The notes beneath the pieces are model-generated. The model was given only the letters and a program-made list of their open reading frames with translations, was not told where the DNA came from and ran no database searches. Shown piece by piece: positions 1 to 8,123 of a stretch of 64,000 nt of DNA. Within the stretch, counting starts at the first letter, position 1, and each line of letters begins with the position of its first letter. Made by a program: the position numbers and the translations under genes. Source of the DNA: Belnapia moabensis DSM 16746 (GTDB taxonomy: Bacteria > Pseudomonadota > Alphaproteobacteria > Acetobacterales > Acetobacteraceae); contig NZ_JQKB01000011.1 in assembly GCF_000745835.1 (NCBI RefSeq), forward strand, positions 83,567-147,566. Direction: 5' to 3'.

Positions 1-688
1 GCAAAAGGGCGCTGGCGAGGGCGTTCAGCCCCATCGCCAGGCCGCTGAAAGCCCCCGCGGCGGCGCTGACCGAGAGCGCCCGGGCGGTGCCGATGCCATG
101 CGATGCAGTCCCCATGGCGAGTCCCCTCGCCCGCATATCCTCGACTCGCGCCAGATTCAGGACCAGGGGGCCGAGCGCTGCGCCGGTGATGCCGCTGGCG
201 ATGACGAGGGCGGCCGTCAGCGAGGGCAGGCCGCCGATCCGCTCGGCGATTCCCATGGCGACCGGCGTCGTGACGGAGCGCGGGGCGAGGGAGGCGACGA
301 CCTCCGGCGCGGCACCCAGGGCAAGTGCGATGCCGACCCCGACGGCGGCGGCGAAGAGGCCGCCGGTGATGACGGAGAGGGCGGCGAGCAGGGCAGAGCG
401 GCGGACGGCCTCCCACTGCCGGTGCAGCGGCACGGCCAGCGCGACGGTCGCGGGGCCCAGGAGGAAGTGGACGAATTGGGCGCCCTCGAAATAGCTGCGG
501 TAGTCGATGCCGCTCAGCAGCAGCCCGGCGGCGAGGATCAGCACGGCAAAGAGCACCGGATTGGCCAGCGGATGCCGCCGGCAGAGGCGTTGCAGCCGGA
601 GCGCGCCGATCCAGGCGAGCAACGTGGCGGTGAGCGCCGCCAGCGGCTCCCGCGCCAGGTAGACCCAGATCTCGCCGAGCTCGCTCAT
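1..688 (-). CDS. lrgB: LrgB family membrane protein, C-terminus cut by window edge
   Basis: Partner of the upstream lrgA gene; the LrgA/LrgB (CidA/CidB) pair are integral membrane proteins linked to murein hydrolase control and, in some bacteria, small-acid export. Reading the minus strand from the ATG at 688 gives MSELGEIWVY, then hydrophobic segments, the LrgB hallmark APRSVTTPVAMGI, and an end near GLNALASALL, where the frame runs off the window. Only a few C-terminal residues should be missing, judging by the usual family length. The start overlaps the lrgA stop in an ATGA, so the two are translationally coupled. The frame has no stop inside the window, so it is easy to miss in ORF lists. 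Confidence 0.9.
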   Translation of the reverse strand, partial: MSELGEIWVYLAREPLAALTATLLAWIGALRLQRLCRRHPLANPVLFAVLILAAGLLLSGIDYRSYFEGAQFVHFLLGPATVALAVPLHRQWEAVRRSALLAALSVITGGLFAAAVGVGIALALGAAPEVVASLAPRSVTTPVAMGIAERIGGLPSLTAALVIASGITGAALGPLVLNLARVEDMRARGLAMGTASHGIGTARALSVSAAAGAFSGLAMGLNALASALL

Positions 689-1026
689 CGGCCGCGCAGC
701 AGGCGCTGGGCGAGGCGGCCGGTGAAGGCGATCGCGGCAAGCGTCCCGGCCAGGACGCCGAGGGTGAGCGGGGGCCAGTCGCGTGCCAGGACGGGCAGAT
801 AGAGCATCACCCCGACGCCGGCCGGGACGAAGAGCAGGCCGAGATTGCCGAGCAGCGCATCGGCCGTGGCGTGCAGGGCGGGCGGGGCCTCGCGGCCGCG
901 CAGCAGCAGGCCCGTGAAGAGCAGCGCCATGCCGATCACCGGGCCGGGGACGGGCAGGTGCAGGGCCCGGGCGAGGACTTCGCCGGCGAGCTGGCAGGAG
1001 AGCAACGTGGTGAGGGGGCCGATCAT
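685..1026 (-). CDS. lrgA: CidA/LrgA family membrane protein
   Basis: A 113-residue hydrophobic protein with the CidA/LrgA layout: a first helix, the PVPGPVIGMALLF segment (residues about 25-38), a GNLGLLFVPAGVGVM segment (about 60-75), and a last helix before a basic C-terminus (RLAQRLLRGR). Family members resemble holins and are proposed to modulate autolysis or organic-acid transport together with LrgB. It overlaps lrgB by 4 bases and is the first gene of the pair. The ATG at 1026 is the only reasonable start. No LysR- or LytSR-type regulator lies beside it, so its control cannot be read from this window. Confidence 0.9.
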   Translation of the reverse strand: MIGPLTTLLSCQLAGEVLARALHLPVPGPVIGMALLFTGLLLRGREAPPALHATADALLGNLGLLFVPAGVGVMLYLPVLARDWPPLTLGVLAGTLAAIAFTGRLAQRLLRGR

Positions 1027-1054
1027 GCGCGGCGCCCTCCGTCCGGCAGCGGGG

Positions 1055-1087
1055 TCATGGCGGCGGGGTTCCTTGGCGCCGCCATGA
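1055..1087 (-). terminator. perfect hairpin downstream of the first peptide-type binding protein
   Basis: Arms TCATGGCGGCG (1055-1065) and CGCCGCCATGA (1077-1087) pair over 11 bp around an 11-nt loop. It begins 12 nt after the stop of the binding-protein gene on the minus strand and lies before lrgA. No U tract follows, so it may be an intrinsic terminator lacking a U tract or a Rho-dependent end. Confidence 0.5.
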
Positions 1088-1098
1088 TCCGCCCTGCC

Positions 1099-2706
1099 CT
1101 ACTGAAGGTCTACGGTGACCAAGTCCTGGAACCAGGATTGGGCGCTGACGAAGCCGCGCACGCGGCGCGACATCGCTCGTGGGTTGAGGTCGTGGACGAT
1201 GTAGAGCCAGGGCGGGTTGTCCACCAGCCGCTCATGCGCCTTCGCATAGGCGGCGTCGTAGGCGGCGGGGTCGCGGGCATTCTCGAGGGCGGCGAAGGCC
1301 TCCTCGAATTGCGGGTCGGTCCATTGGCCCCAGTTGAAGCCGTTGGGCGGGATGAAGGCCTGGAGGAAGTAGCGCGCCGCCACCGCCGGGTCGGAGGAGG
1401 GCGAGGAGGGGTTGACCGAGGTGGAGCCGTTCAGGATGGGCGCATCGGGGGCCTGGCGCACCGCGGTCAGCAGAGTGTTCCACTCAGTCACCTCGAAGGA
1501 GACCTCGACGCCGCAGGCCTCCTTCAGAGCCTGCTGCATGTACTCGTTCATCGGCAGAGGCAGCATCTGGCCGGAGCCGCTGGCCGAGATCATCACCTTG
1601 AAGCGCAGCGGGTTCTGCGCGGTGAAGCCGGCGGCCGCAAGAAGCGCCCTGCCCTTCGCCGGGTCGAAGCCGTAGCGGTTCTGTGGCGTGCCGAAATGCG
1701 GGTCGGAGGGTTTCAGCCAGCCGACCGAGGGCTCGGCGGTGCCGTTCAGCAGCTCGACGAGGCCGGCGCGGTCGACGCAGTAGTTGAGGCCCTGGCGGAC
1801 GCGGACGTCGCGGAAAGGCGTGGTGGTTCCGCCCGTCTGGAAAAACCAGGGCCAGACATGGGGGTAGCTGTTGGTGACGACCTGGAAGCCGGCCTGCTTC
1901 AGGCTCGGGATGGCATCCGGCGGCGGCACCTCGATCCAGTCCACCTGGCCGGAGCGGAGGGCTGCGAGGCGGGAATTCGCCTCCGGGATGGGCAGCAGCA
2001 GCACGCGGGCGAGCTTCGGGACGCGGGCATGGTCCCAGTAGTCGGCGTTCTTCGACAGCTCGGCCGAGACGCGGGGGGTGAAGCGCGAGAGGCGGAAGGG
2101 CCCGGTGCCCGCCGGCGGCAGCGCCGCGACCTTGGCCCAGTCACGGCCGCCCTGCTCGAAGCTCTGCGGACTCATCATCAGGATGTAGACCGCCATGTAG
2201 GGAAAGTAGCTGGCGACCCGCGTCGTGGTGATGGCGACGGTGAAGTCGTCGATCTTGCGATAGCTCGCCAGGATCGGGATGCGGGCGCGGGTGATGCCGC
2301 TGCCGGCCGGGTCGAATTGCGGGCTGTCCTGCTTCCAGAAGCGGTCGAGTGTCCAGATCACGCTGTCGGCGGTGAAGGGCGTGCCGTCATGGAACTTCAC
2401 CCCGCGGCGGAGGTGGAAGACCCAGGTCTTCGGGTCGGCCGGGTCCTGCTCGTAGCGCTCGGCGAGGCCGGGGCGAAGCGTCGCCGGCTGGTCGGCGCGG
2501 GAGAGGTCCCAGAGGACCAGCCCTTCGAAGGCGGGATAGCCGAGGAAGCGGACCCCCTCGAAGCCGTTGTTCGGCGCGCCGGTCGTGGTCGGCACGTCGG
2601 CGGCAGTCATGGCGATGCGGAGCACCTTCGGCTGCTGCGCATCGCCCGGCGAGGCGCCGAGCAGGCCGGCGAGGGCGAGCGCCCCGATCAGTCCCAGTCT
2701 TTTCAT
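1099..2706 (-). CDS. ABC transporter substrate-binding protein, family 5 (peptide/nickel/opine type)
   Basis: Periplasmic solute receptor of the SBP_bac_5 family, about 535 residues from the ATG at 2706. That start gives a clean Sec signal (MKRLGLIGALALAGLLGASPGDAQ); the frame is open 14 codons further upstream, but that would bury the signal. Family features include LRPGLAERYEQDP, the LRRGVKFHDGTPF strand (about residues 95-110) and the RQGLNYCVDR segment. It is closely similar along its whole length to the next gene upstream, so the two are tandem duplicates. No permease or ATPase genes lie beside either copy. The substrate cannot be told from sequence; dipeptides, opines and glutathione are all handled by relatives. 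Confidence 0.9.
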   Translation of the reverse strand: MKRLGLIGALALAGLLGASPGDAQQPKVLRIAMTAADVPTTTGAPNNGFEGVRFLGYPAFEGLVLWDLSRADQPATLRPGLAERYEQDPADPKTWVFHLRRGVKFHDGTPFTADSVIWTLDRFWKQDSPQFDPAGSGITRARIPILASYRKIDDFTVAITTTRVASYFPYMAVYILMMSPQSFEQGGRDWAKVAALPPAGTGPFRLSRFTPRVSAELSKNADYWDHARVPKLARVLLLPIPEANSRLAALRSGQVDWIEVPPPDAIPSLKQAGFQVVTNSYPHVWPWFFQTGGTTTPFRDVRVRQGLNYCVDRAGLVELLNGTAEPSVGWLKPSDPHFGTPQNRYGFDPAKGRALLAAAGFTAQNPLRFKVMISASGSGQMLPLPMNEYMQQALKEACGVEVSFEVTEWNTLLTAVRQAPDAPILNGSTSVNPSSPSSDPAVAARYFLQAFIPPNGFNWGQWTDPQFEEAFAALENARDPAAYDAAYAKAHERLVDNPPWLYIVHDLNPRAMSRRVRGFVSAQSWFQDLVTVDLQ

Positions 2707-2786
2707 GCGTGGTCCCATCCCCGGATTGGTTCGGCCTTGGGGATGCAAGCGGCGTGCAAGCGCCAGGGACCGGGGCGCAGCCGGGT

Positions 2787-2819
2787 GGTGCCGCGGCTCC
2801 TGCCTAGAACCGCGGCACC
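2787..2819 (-). terminator. perfect hairpin between the two tandem binding-protein genes
   Basis: Arms GGTGCCGCGG (2787-2796) and CCGCGGCACC (2810-2819) form a perfect 10-bp stem with a 13-nt loop, 8 nt after the stop of the upstream copy. No U tract. It suggests that the two paralogues are separate transcription units. Confidence 0.5.
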
Positions 2820-2826
2820 GGGCGCC

Positions 2827-4425
2827 TCACTGCACGTCCACGCGCGTGAGGTCCTGGTACCAGGACTGCGCGCTGACGAAGCCGCGCACGCGCCGGGTCA
2901 TGGCGCGCGGGTTGAGGTCGTGGACGATGTAGAGCCAGGGGGCGCCGTCCACGAGGCGCTCATGCGCGCGGCGCAAGGCGGCGCGGATGCGCTCCGGGTC
3001 GCGCTCGGTCTCGACCGCGGCGAAGGCGGCGTCGAACTCGGCGTCGCGCCAGTGGCCGGCATTGGAGCCGACCGGCGTCGCGTTGGAGGAGAGGAACCAG
3101 CGCGCCATCTGCGACGCGTCGGAGGAGACGAGGCTGATATTCAGCGCATCGGCGCCAAGCCATTGCGACGCGCTGGGCTCGGCGCGGAGGCCGGCGAGCA
3201 AGGTGTTCCACTCGACCACCTGGAAGCCGATCTCGACGCCGCAATTCTCGCGCAGGCTTTGCTGGAGGTATTCGTTCATCGGCAACGGCAGCATCTGGCC
3301 GGAGCCGCTAGTGGAGATGCCGATGGTGAGCTTCAGCGGCCGCTGCGGGCCGTAGCCGGCCTCGGCCAGCAACGCGCGGCCGCGGGTGGCGTCCAGCCGG
3401 TAGCGGTTCTGCGGCTGGCCGAAGAGCGGGTCGTTCGGCTTGTAGAAGCCGACCGAGGGCTCGGCCGTGCCGTTGAGCAAGGTCGTCATGCCGTCGCGGT
3501 CGAAGCAGTAGTTGAGCGCCTGGCGGACGCGCACATCGGCGGTCGGGCTGCCCGGCTTGCCGGCGGCGAAGACCCAGGGCCAGACATGCGGGTAGGAATT
3601 GGTGATCACCTGGAAGCCGCCGGAGCGCAGCGAGGGGATGGCATCCGGCGGCGGCACCTCGATCCAGTCCACCTGGCCGGACCGCAGCGCGGCGAGGCGG
3701 GTATTCGCCTCCGGCATGGGCAGCAGGAGGATGCGGTCGAGGCGCGGCCTGCGGTCCGGGTTCCAGTAGGCGTCGTTGCGCGAGAGCTCGGCCGACTGGC
3801 GCGGGACGAAGCGGCTGATGCGGAAGGGGCCGGTGCCGGCGGCGCCGGCGCTCGCCACCTTGGACCAGTCGCGGCCATTCGCCTCCCAGCTCTGGGGCGA
3901 GGTGAAGAGAATCCAGGTGAGGAGATAGGGCAGGTAGGAGACGGGGCGCGAGGTCTCGAGCTCGACCGTGCCGCCGTCGATCTTGCGGTAGCCCGTCATG
4001 ATGGAGACGCGGCCGCGGGCGAGCGCGGCGCCGGCGGCATCGAATTGCGGGCTGTCGTTGCGGTAGAAGCGGTCGAGGTTCCAGATCACCGCATCGGCGT
4101 TGAAGGGCGTGCCGTCATGGAAGGTGACGCCCTGGCGCAGGGTGAAGCGCCATTTGCGCGGATCGGCGGCATCCTGCTCCCAGGCGGTGGCGAGGCCGGG
4201 GCGAATATCGGCCGGCTTGTCGGCGCTGGTGAGGTCCCAGTCGACCAGCGGCTCGAAGACCGGGAAGCCGAGGAAGCGCATGCCCTCTGAACCGTTGTTC
4301 GGCATGCCGGAGGTGGTCGGCACGTCGGAGGCGGTCATGGCGATGCGCAGCACCTTCTGCTGCGCGGCGGCAGGAAGCGGCAGGGCGAGGGCGGCTGCGA
4401 GGGCAAGGGGGATGGCGAGGCGCAA
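2827..4425 (-). CDS. ABC transporter substrate-binding protein, family 5, paralogue of the neighbouring gene
   Basis: 532-residue periplasmic receptor with a Sec signal (MRLAIPLALAAALALPLPAAAQ) and then KVLRIAMTASDVPTTSG, nearly the same as the mature start of the neighbouring copy. Shared blocks include LRQGVTFHDGTPFNAD, GQVDWIEVPPPDAIPSL, NSYPHVWPW and the C-terminal RVRGFVSAQSWYQDL. The duplicates differ mainly in middle and late surface regions, as expected if they bind different ligands. It stands alone with a hairpin on its downstream side. A 12-bp palindrome lies in its upstream region (4456-4467). The specificity is unknown; the family assignment is firm. Confidence 0.9.
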   Translation of the reverse strand: MRLAIPLALAAALALPLPAAAQQKVLRIAMTASDVPTTSGMPNNGSEGMRFLGFPVFEPLVDWDLTSADKPADIRPGLATAWEQDAADPRKWRFTLRQGVTFHDGTPFNADAVIWNLDRFYRNDSPQFDAAGAALARGRVSIMTGYRKIDGGTVELETSRPVSYLPYLLTWILFTSPQSWEANGRDWSKVASAGAAGTGPFRISRFVPRQSAELSRNDAYWNPDRRPRLDRILLLPMPEANTRLAALRSGQVDWIEVPPPDAIPSLRSGGFQVITNSYPHVWPWVFAAGKPGSPTADVRVRQALNYCFDRDGMTTLLNGTAEPSVGFYKPNDPLFGQPQNRYRLDATRGRALLAEAGYGPQRPLKLTIGISTSGSGQMLPLPMNEYLQQSLRENCGVEIGFQVVEWNTLLAGLRAEPSASQWLGADALNISLVSSDASQMARWFLSSNATPVGSNAGHWRDAEFDAAFAAVETERDPERIRAALRRAHERLVDGAPWLYIVHDLNPRAMTRRVRGFVSAQSWYQDLTRVDVQ

Positions 4426-4455
4426 GGCGGACTACTCCGATGGATGCCTCCCCTG

Positions 4456-4467
4456 TCCTTGCAAGGA
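4456..4467. promoter_or_regulatory. 12-bp perfect palindrome upstream of the second binding-protein gene
   Basis: TCCTTGCAAGGA is a perfect dyad 31-42 nt upstream of the ATG at 4425 and 7 nt past the stop of the convergently placed VOC gene's 3' end. It could be an operator or part of a weak terminator for the VOC gene. Confidence 0.3.
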
Positions 4468-4473
4468 TCGTGC

Positions 4474-4857
4474 TCAGCGGGGCCGCTGCAGCAGCTCGAC
4501 CATCACCCCCTCCGGCCCACGGACGAAAGCGAGGCGGAAGGCGCCGGCGGTGAGCGGGCCGATGGCGATGTCGGCGCCGAGGCGGCGCAGGTGCTCGCAG
4601 GCGGCGTCCACGTCATCGACGCCGAGGCCGATATGCTCGAGCCCGAGATGCAGGAAGCCGGGAGCGGGCTCGGCCGGGAAATCCGGGTTGGAGGGGGCGA
4701 TGAGCAAAAGCTGGCCGTCGAGGGTCAGCTCGTAGCGGCCGTCGCGGCCCTCGGGACGGCATTCGGCGCCGAAGAGGGTGGTGAAGAAGCGCGCCATCGC
4801 CGCCGGGTCGCGGGCGCGGAGATGGATGTGGTCGTAGCGGAAGCGGGGCGTGGCCAT
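4474..4857 (-). CDS. VOC (glyoxalase/bleomycin resistance/dioxygenase) superfamily protein
   Basis: A 127-residue single-unit VOC protein. It opens with [20 protein letters not shown], the typical first βαβββ unit with a metal-ligand-type His, and closes with [16 protein letters not shown], where the Glu usually completes the metal site. The centre contains [15 protein letters not shown], the second module's His strand. Such proteins act as isomerases, lyases or dioxygenases on small molecules, usually as dimers, and the sequence does not show which. It is divergent from rph with 56 bp between starts, so promoters must overlap there. Confidence 0.85.
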   Translation of the reverse strand: MATPRFRYDHIHLRARDPAAMARFFTTLFGAECRPEGRDGRYELTLDGQLLLIAPSNPDFPAEPAPGFLHLGLEHIGLGVDDVDAACEHLRRLGADIAIGPLTAGAFRLAFVRGPEGVMVELLQRPR

Positions 4858-4913
4858 GGCGGGAGTATAGCGCCCCCTCGCCTTCCCCGCGCGCCGGTGC
4901 TACCCCGCGCGGC

Positions 4914-5636
4914 ATGAACCGTCCCTCTGGTCGCGCGCCCGATGCGCTCCGCTCCGTCATCCTCGAGCCCAATGTCGCCCGGTATGCCGAGGGCTCCTGC
5001 CGCATCCGCATGGGCAATACCGAGGTGCTCTGCACCGCGAGCATCGAGAGCCGGGTACCGCCCTTCCTGCGCGGCACTGGCCAGGGCTGGGTGACGGCCG
5101 AGTACGGGATGCTGCCCCGGGCGACCCATACCCGCTCCGACCGCGAGGCGGCGCGGGGCAAGCAGTCCGGCCGGACGCAGGAGATCCAGCGGCTGATCGG
5201 CCGCAGCTTGCGGGCGGTGACCGACCTCAAGGCTATGGGCGAGATGTCCATCACCGTCGATTGCGACGTGCTGACGGCCGATGGCGGCACGCGCTGCGCC
5301 AGCATCACCGGCGGCTGGGTGGCGCTGCACCTCGCCTTCCGCCATGCCATGAAGATGAATGTCATCGGCACCGTGCCGCTGCGCGACCAGGTGGCGGCGG
5401 TGTCCTGCGGCATCTGGCAGGGCACGCCGGTGCTCGACCTCGACTATGACGAGGACAGCAAGGCGCAGACGGATGCCAATTTCGTCCTCACCGGCAAGGG
5501 CGGCATGGTCGAGGTGCAGGGCACGGCAGAGGGCGAGCCTTTCTCCGAGGCGGAGCTGCTGGCGCTGCTGAAGCTGGCGCGGCAGGGGACGGATGAGCTG
5601 TTCAAGCGGCAGCGCGCGGCGGTCGGCATTGGCTAG
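4914..5636 (+). CDS. rph: ribonuclease PH
   Basis: Phosphorolytic 3'-5' exoribonuclease that trims tRNA 3' ends as a hexameric ring. The 240-residue length is standard. Family signatures are plain: SGRAPDALR at the N-terminus, [17 protein letters not shown] (about residues 60-78), the [20 protein letters not shown] block that binds RNA and phosphate, and [18 protein letters not shown]. It forms an operon with rdgB, overlapping its start by 8 nt; this rph-rdgB pairing is common in alphaproteobacteria and ties RNA maturation to nucleotide-pool cleaning. Confidence 0.97.
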   Translation: MNRPSGRAPDALRSVILEPNVARYAEGSCRIRMGNTEVLCTASIESRVPPFLRGTGQGWVTAEYGMLPRATHTRSDREAARGKQSGRTQEIQRLIGRSLRAVTDLKAMGEMSITVDCDVLTADGGTRCASITGGWVALHLAFRHAMKMNVIGTVPLRDQVAAVSCGIWQGTPVLDLDYDEDSKAQTDANFVLTGKGGMVEVQGTAEGEPFSEAELLALLKLARQGTDELFKRQRAAVGIG

Positions 5637-6249
5637 GCGCCTGGAGCGTGGGCGGCTGGTGATCGCCACCCATAACGAGGGGAAGCGACGCGAGGTCGCC
5701 GAGTTGCTGGCGCCCTACGGCATGGATGTCGTGGCGGCCGGGGCGCTTGGGCTGCCAGTGCCGGAGGAAACCGAGGACAGCTTCCTCGGCAATGCTCGCA
5801 TCAAGGCGCTGGCGGCGGCTCGGGCGACGGGGCTGCCGGCGCTGGCCGATGACAGCGGCTTCTCAGTCGCCGCGCTCGGCGGCGATCCGGGGGTGAGGAC
5901 GGCGGACTGGGCCGAGCTGCCGGGCGGCGGGCGGGACTATGCGATGGCGATGGCAAAGGTCGCCGCGCTGGCCGCGCCCTTCCCCGACCGTCATGCCTGG
6001 TTCTCCTGTGCCCTGGTGCTGGCCTGGCCGGATGGGCACAGCGAGGGCTTCCTCGGCGAGGTGCATGGCACCTGGGTGCATCCGCCGCGTGGCGAGCGGG
6101 GCTTCGGCTACGACCCGATGTTCCTCCCCGAGGGCGGCCCAGGGGGAAGTACCGAGACATTCGGCGAGATGGAGCCGGCGGCGAAGCACGCCATCAGCCA
6201 CCGGGCGCGGGCCTTCGCCCTGCTGCGCGAGGCCTGCCTCACGGCCTAG
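5629..6249 (+). CDS. rdgB: RdgB/HAM1 family non-canonical purine NTP pyrophosphatase
   Basis: Hydrolyses dITP, ITP and XTP to monophosphates, keeping deaminated purines out of DNA and RNA. Signatures are [13 protein letters not shown] near the N-terminus (substrate loop), ALADDSGF (metal-binding acidic residues), [11 protein letters not shown] and the C-terminal [11 protein letters not shown] chose the TTG at 5629, which places about 10 residues before the first strand and overlaps the rph stop. An in-frame ATG at 5593 would add 12 residues with no counterpart in the family, and a GTG at 5659 would start inside the first strand. Confidence 0.93.
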   Translation: MARRLERGRLVIATHNEGKRREVAELLAPYGMDVVAAGALGLPVPEETEDSFLGNARIKALAAARATGLPALADDSGFSVAALGGDPGVRTADWAELPGGGRDYAMAMAKVAALAAPFPDRHAWFSCALVLAWPDGHSEGFLGEVHGTWVHPPRGERGFGYDPMFLPEGGPGGSTETFGEMEPAAKHAISHRARAFALLREACLTA

Positions 6250-6309
6250 GCCTCCCGGCGACTTTGGTGGTTTCCCCTTGCGGTTCTTTCGCCCCGCGGC
6301 CGCCATGCT

Positions 6310-7332
6310 TCAGCGCATCGGCAGGGCGTAGACGAGGCCGCCCTGGGTCCAGAGCCGGTTGGGGCCGCGGGGCAGGTCGATATTCGTCTCGGGGCCGAAG
6401 GAGCGGTCGTAGACCTCGCCGTAATTCCCCAGGGCACGCACCACATTGTAGGCCCAGTTGCGGTCGAGCTTCAGCGCCTCGCCGAGCTCGGGCGTGACGC
6501 CGAGCAGGCGGCGGGTGTTGGGGCTCGGGCTGGTGCGACGCATCTCCTCCGCATTCACCTGCGTCACGCCCTGTTCCTCCGCCTCGATCAGGGCGGTGGT
6601 GTACCAGCGCACGACGTCGAACCATTGCTGGTCATCGCGGCGGATATAGGCGCCGTAGGGCTCCTTGCTGAAACGCTCGGGCAGGATGGTCCATTCGGCG
6701 GGCTTCGCCATGGTGGAGCGCACGCCGGCGAGCTGCGAGGCGTCGGTGCCGAAGCTGTCGCAGCGGCCGGCCTGGAGCGCCGCCGTCGCCTGGTCGGTGC
6801 GCTCGAAGAGCAGCGGACGGAAGGGCGTGTCGATGCTGCGGAAGTAGTCGGCCGTCACCTGCTCGTTGGTCGTGCCCTGGACGAGGCAGATGGTGGCGTC
6901 GCGCATCTCGGCCACCTTCTGCACCGAGTTGGCGCGGACGATGAAGCCGTGGCCGTCGTAGAAATAGGTGACGACATGGCGCAGGCCGAGCGTCACGTCG
7001 CGCAGCATGGTCTGGGTGCTGGTGCGGAAGAGCACATCAACCTCGCCGGCGCCGAGCGCGGTGAAGCGCGTCGAGGAGGAGAGCGGGACGAAGCGGACCT
7101 TGGCCGCGTCGTTGAAGATGGCGACGGCGAGGCCGCGGCAGAGATCGACATCCATGCCCTGCCAGACGCCGCGGCTGTCCGGCAGGCCGAAGCCGGCGAC
7201 GCCGGTGCCGATGCCGCAGACGAGCTGGCCGCGCGCCTTGATCGCCTCCAGCGTCTGCTGGGCGCGGGCGGTGGTGGTGCTGGCGAGCGCGCAAGCGAAT
7301 GCGGCCGCGGCGATGATGCCTCGTGTCAGCAT
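6310..7332 (-). CDS. general L-amino acid ABC transporter substrate-binding protein (AapJ/BztA type)
   Basis: 340-residue periplasmic receptor with a Sec signal ending near TTTARAQ and the family-3 opening TLEAIKARGQLVCGI. The segment SRGVWQGMDVDLCRGLAVAIF and the later FGTDASQLAGVRS match the AapJ/BztA subgroup, which feeds broad-specificity amino-acid importers in alphaproteobacteria. The C-terminus contains RNWAYNVVRALGNYGEVYDR, also typical of this subgroup. The aapQMP permease and ATPase genes are not adjacent, so this receptor is an orphan here and probably shares a transporter encoded elsewhere. Confidence 0.9.
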   Translation of the reverse strand: MLTRGIIAAAAFACALASTTTARAQQTLEAIKARGQLVCGIGTGVAGFGLPDSRGVWQGMDVDLCRGLAVAIFNDAAKVRFVPLSSSTRFTALGAGEVDVLFRTSTQTMLRDVTLGLRHVVTYFYDGHGFIVRANSVQKVAEMRDATICLVQGTTNEQVTADYFRSIDTPFRPLLFERTDQATAALQAGRCDSFGTDASQLAGVRSTMAKPAEWTILPERFSKEPYGAYIRRDDQQWFDVVRWYTTALIEAEEQGVTQVNAEEMRRTSPSPNTRRLLGVTPELGEALKLDRNWAYNVVRALGNYGEVYDRSFGPETNIDLPRGPNRLWTQGGLVYALPMR

Positions 7333-7415
7333 GTTGGTTTGGCCTGCCCTGTTTGAACCTGGCGGCGATGCTCGCGGTTACGCCTTCGGCATGTCAACGC
7401 GATGCGGCAGGCGAA

Positions 7416-8123
7416 TCAGGGCGCCCGGACAGCGTTTGCTTCATTTGCGGGCAGGATGCGCCCATCTTCCATCGCGACGATGCGGTCGGCGATGTCGAGG
7501 ATGCGCGGGTCATGCGTCACCATCAGGATCGGCACGCCACGGCGGCGGGCGAGGTCGCGCAGCAGGCGGACGACATCGCCGCCCGATTGGCGGTCGAGCG
7601 CTGCGGTCGGCTCGTCGGCGAGGATGAGGCCGGGCTGGCCGGCGAGCGCACGGGCGACGGCGACGCGCTGGCGCTGGCCGCCGGAGAGCTGGTCCGGGCG
7701 GCTCTCGCATTTCTCGGCGAGGCCGACGGCGGCGAGCATCTCGCCGGCACGGGCAAGGCGCTGGCGCTCGGTGGTGGCGGGGTCGAGCTCGAGGGCCATC
7801 GCCACATTCTGCCGGGCGGTGAGGAAGCCGAGCAGGTTGTGCTGCTGGAAGATGAAGCCGATGCGGCGCCGGAGCGCAGTGCGCTCGCGCTCCGAGGCGC
7901 CGGCGAGTTCCTGGCCGAGCACGGTGGCGCTGCCTTGCTGCAGGGCGCGGAGGGCGCCGATCAGCGTCAGCAGCGTGGTCTTGCCGCTGCCCGAGGGGCC
8001 GGTGAGCAGCACCACCTCGCCCGGGGCGACGCTGAGATCGACGTCGCGCAGGACGGGGCGGGCGAGGTCGCCAGTGCCGTAGGCGTAGGTGACGCCGCGG
8101 AGGGCGACGGGGGGTGTCGCCAT
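7416..8123 (-). CDS. DevA family ABC exporter ATP-binding protein
   Basis: ATPase of a DevBCA/MacB-like exporter, about 235 residues. It carries Walker A GPSGSGKTT, Q-loop GFIFQQHNLL, signature LSGGQRQRVAVARAL, Walker B LILADEPTAALD and switch MVTHD. The ATG at 8123 fits both the family start (MATPPVALRGV) and the TGATG overlap with the permease stop; the frame is open 22 codons further upstream but only inside the permease gene. With the upstream permease and fusion protein it makes a tripartite exporter. In cyanobacteria DevBCA exports heterocyst glycolipids; the cargo here is unknown. Last gene of the operon. Confidence 0.92.
   Translation of the reverse strand: MATPPVALRGVTYAYGTGDLARPVLRDVDLSVAPGEVVLLTGPSGSGKTTLLTLIGALRALQQGSATVLGQELAGASERERTALRRRIGFIFQQHNLLGFLTARQNVAMALELDPATTERQRLARAGEMLAAVGLAEKCESRPDQLSGGQRQRVAVARALAGQPGLILADEPTAALDRQSGGDVVRLLRDLARRRGVPILMVTHDPRILDIADRIVAMEDGRILPANEANAVRAP

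Noticed and set aside
871..4290. Very long plus-strand open frame (over 1100 codons) opposite the binding-protein genes
   Set aside because: Low-complexity Gly/Arg/Ala/Glu translation with no family match, exactly antisense to two clear genes; a by-product of high GC third positions.
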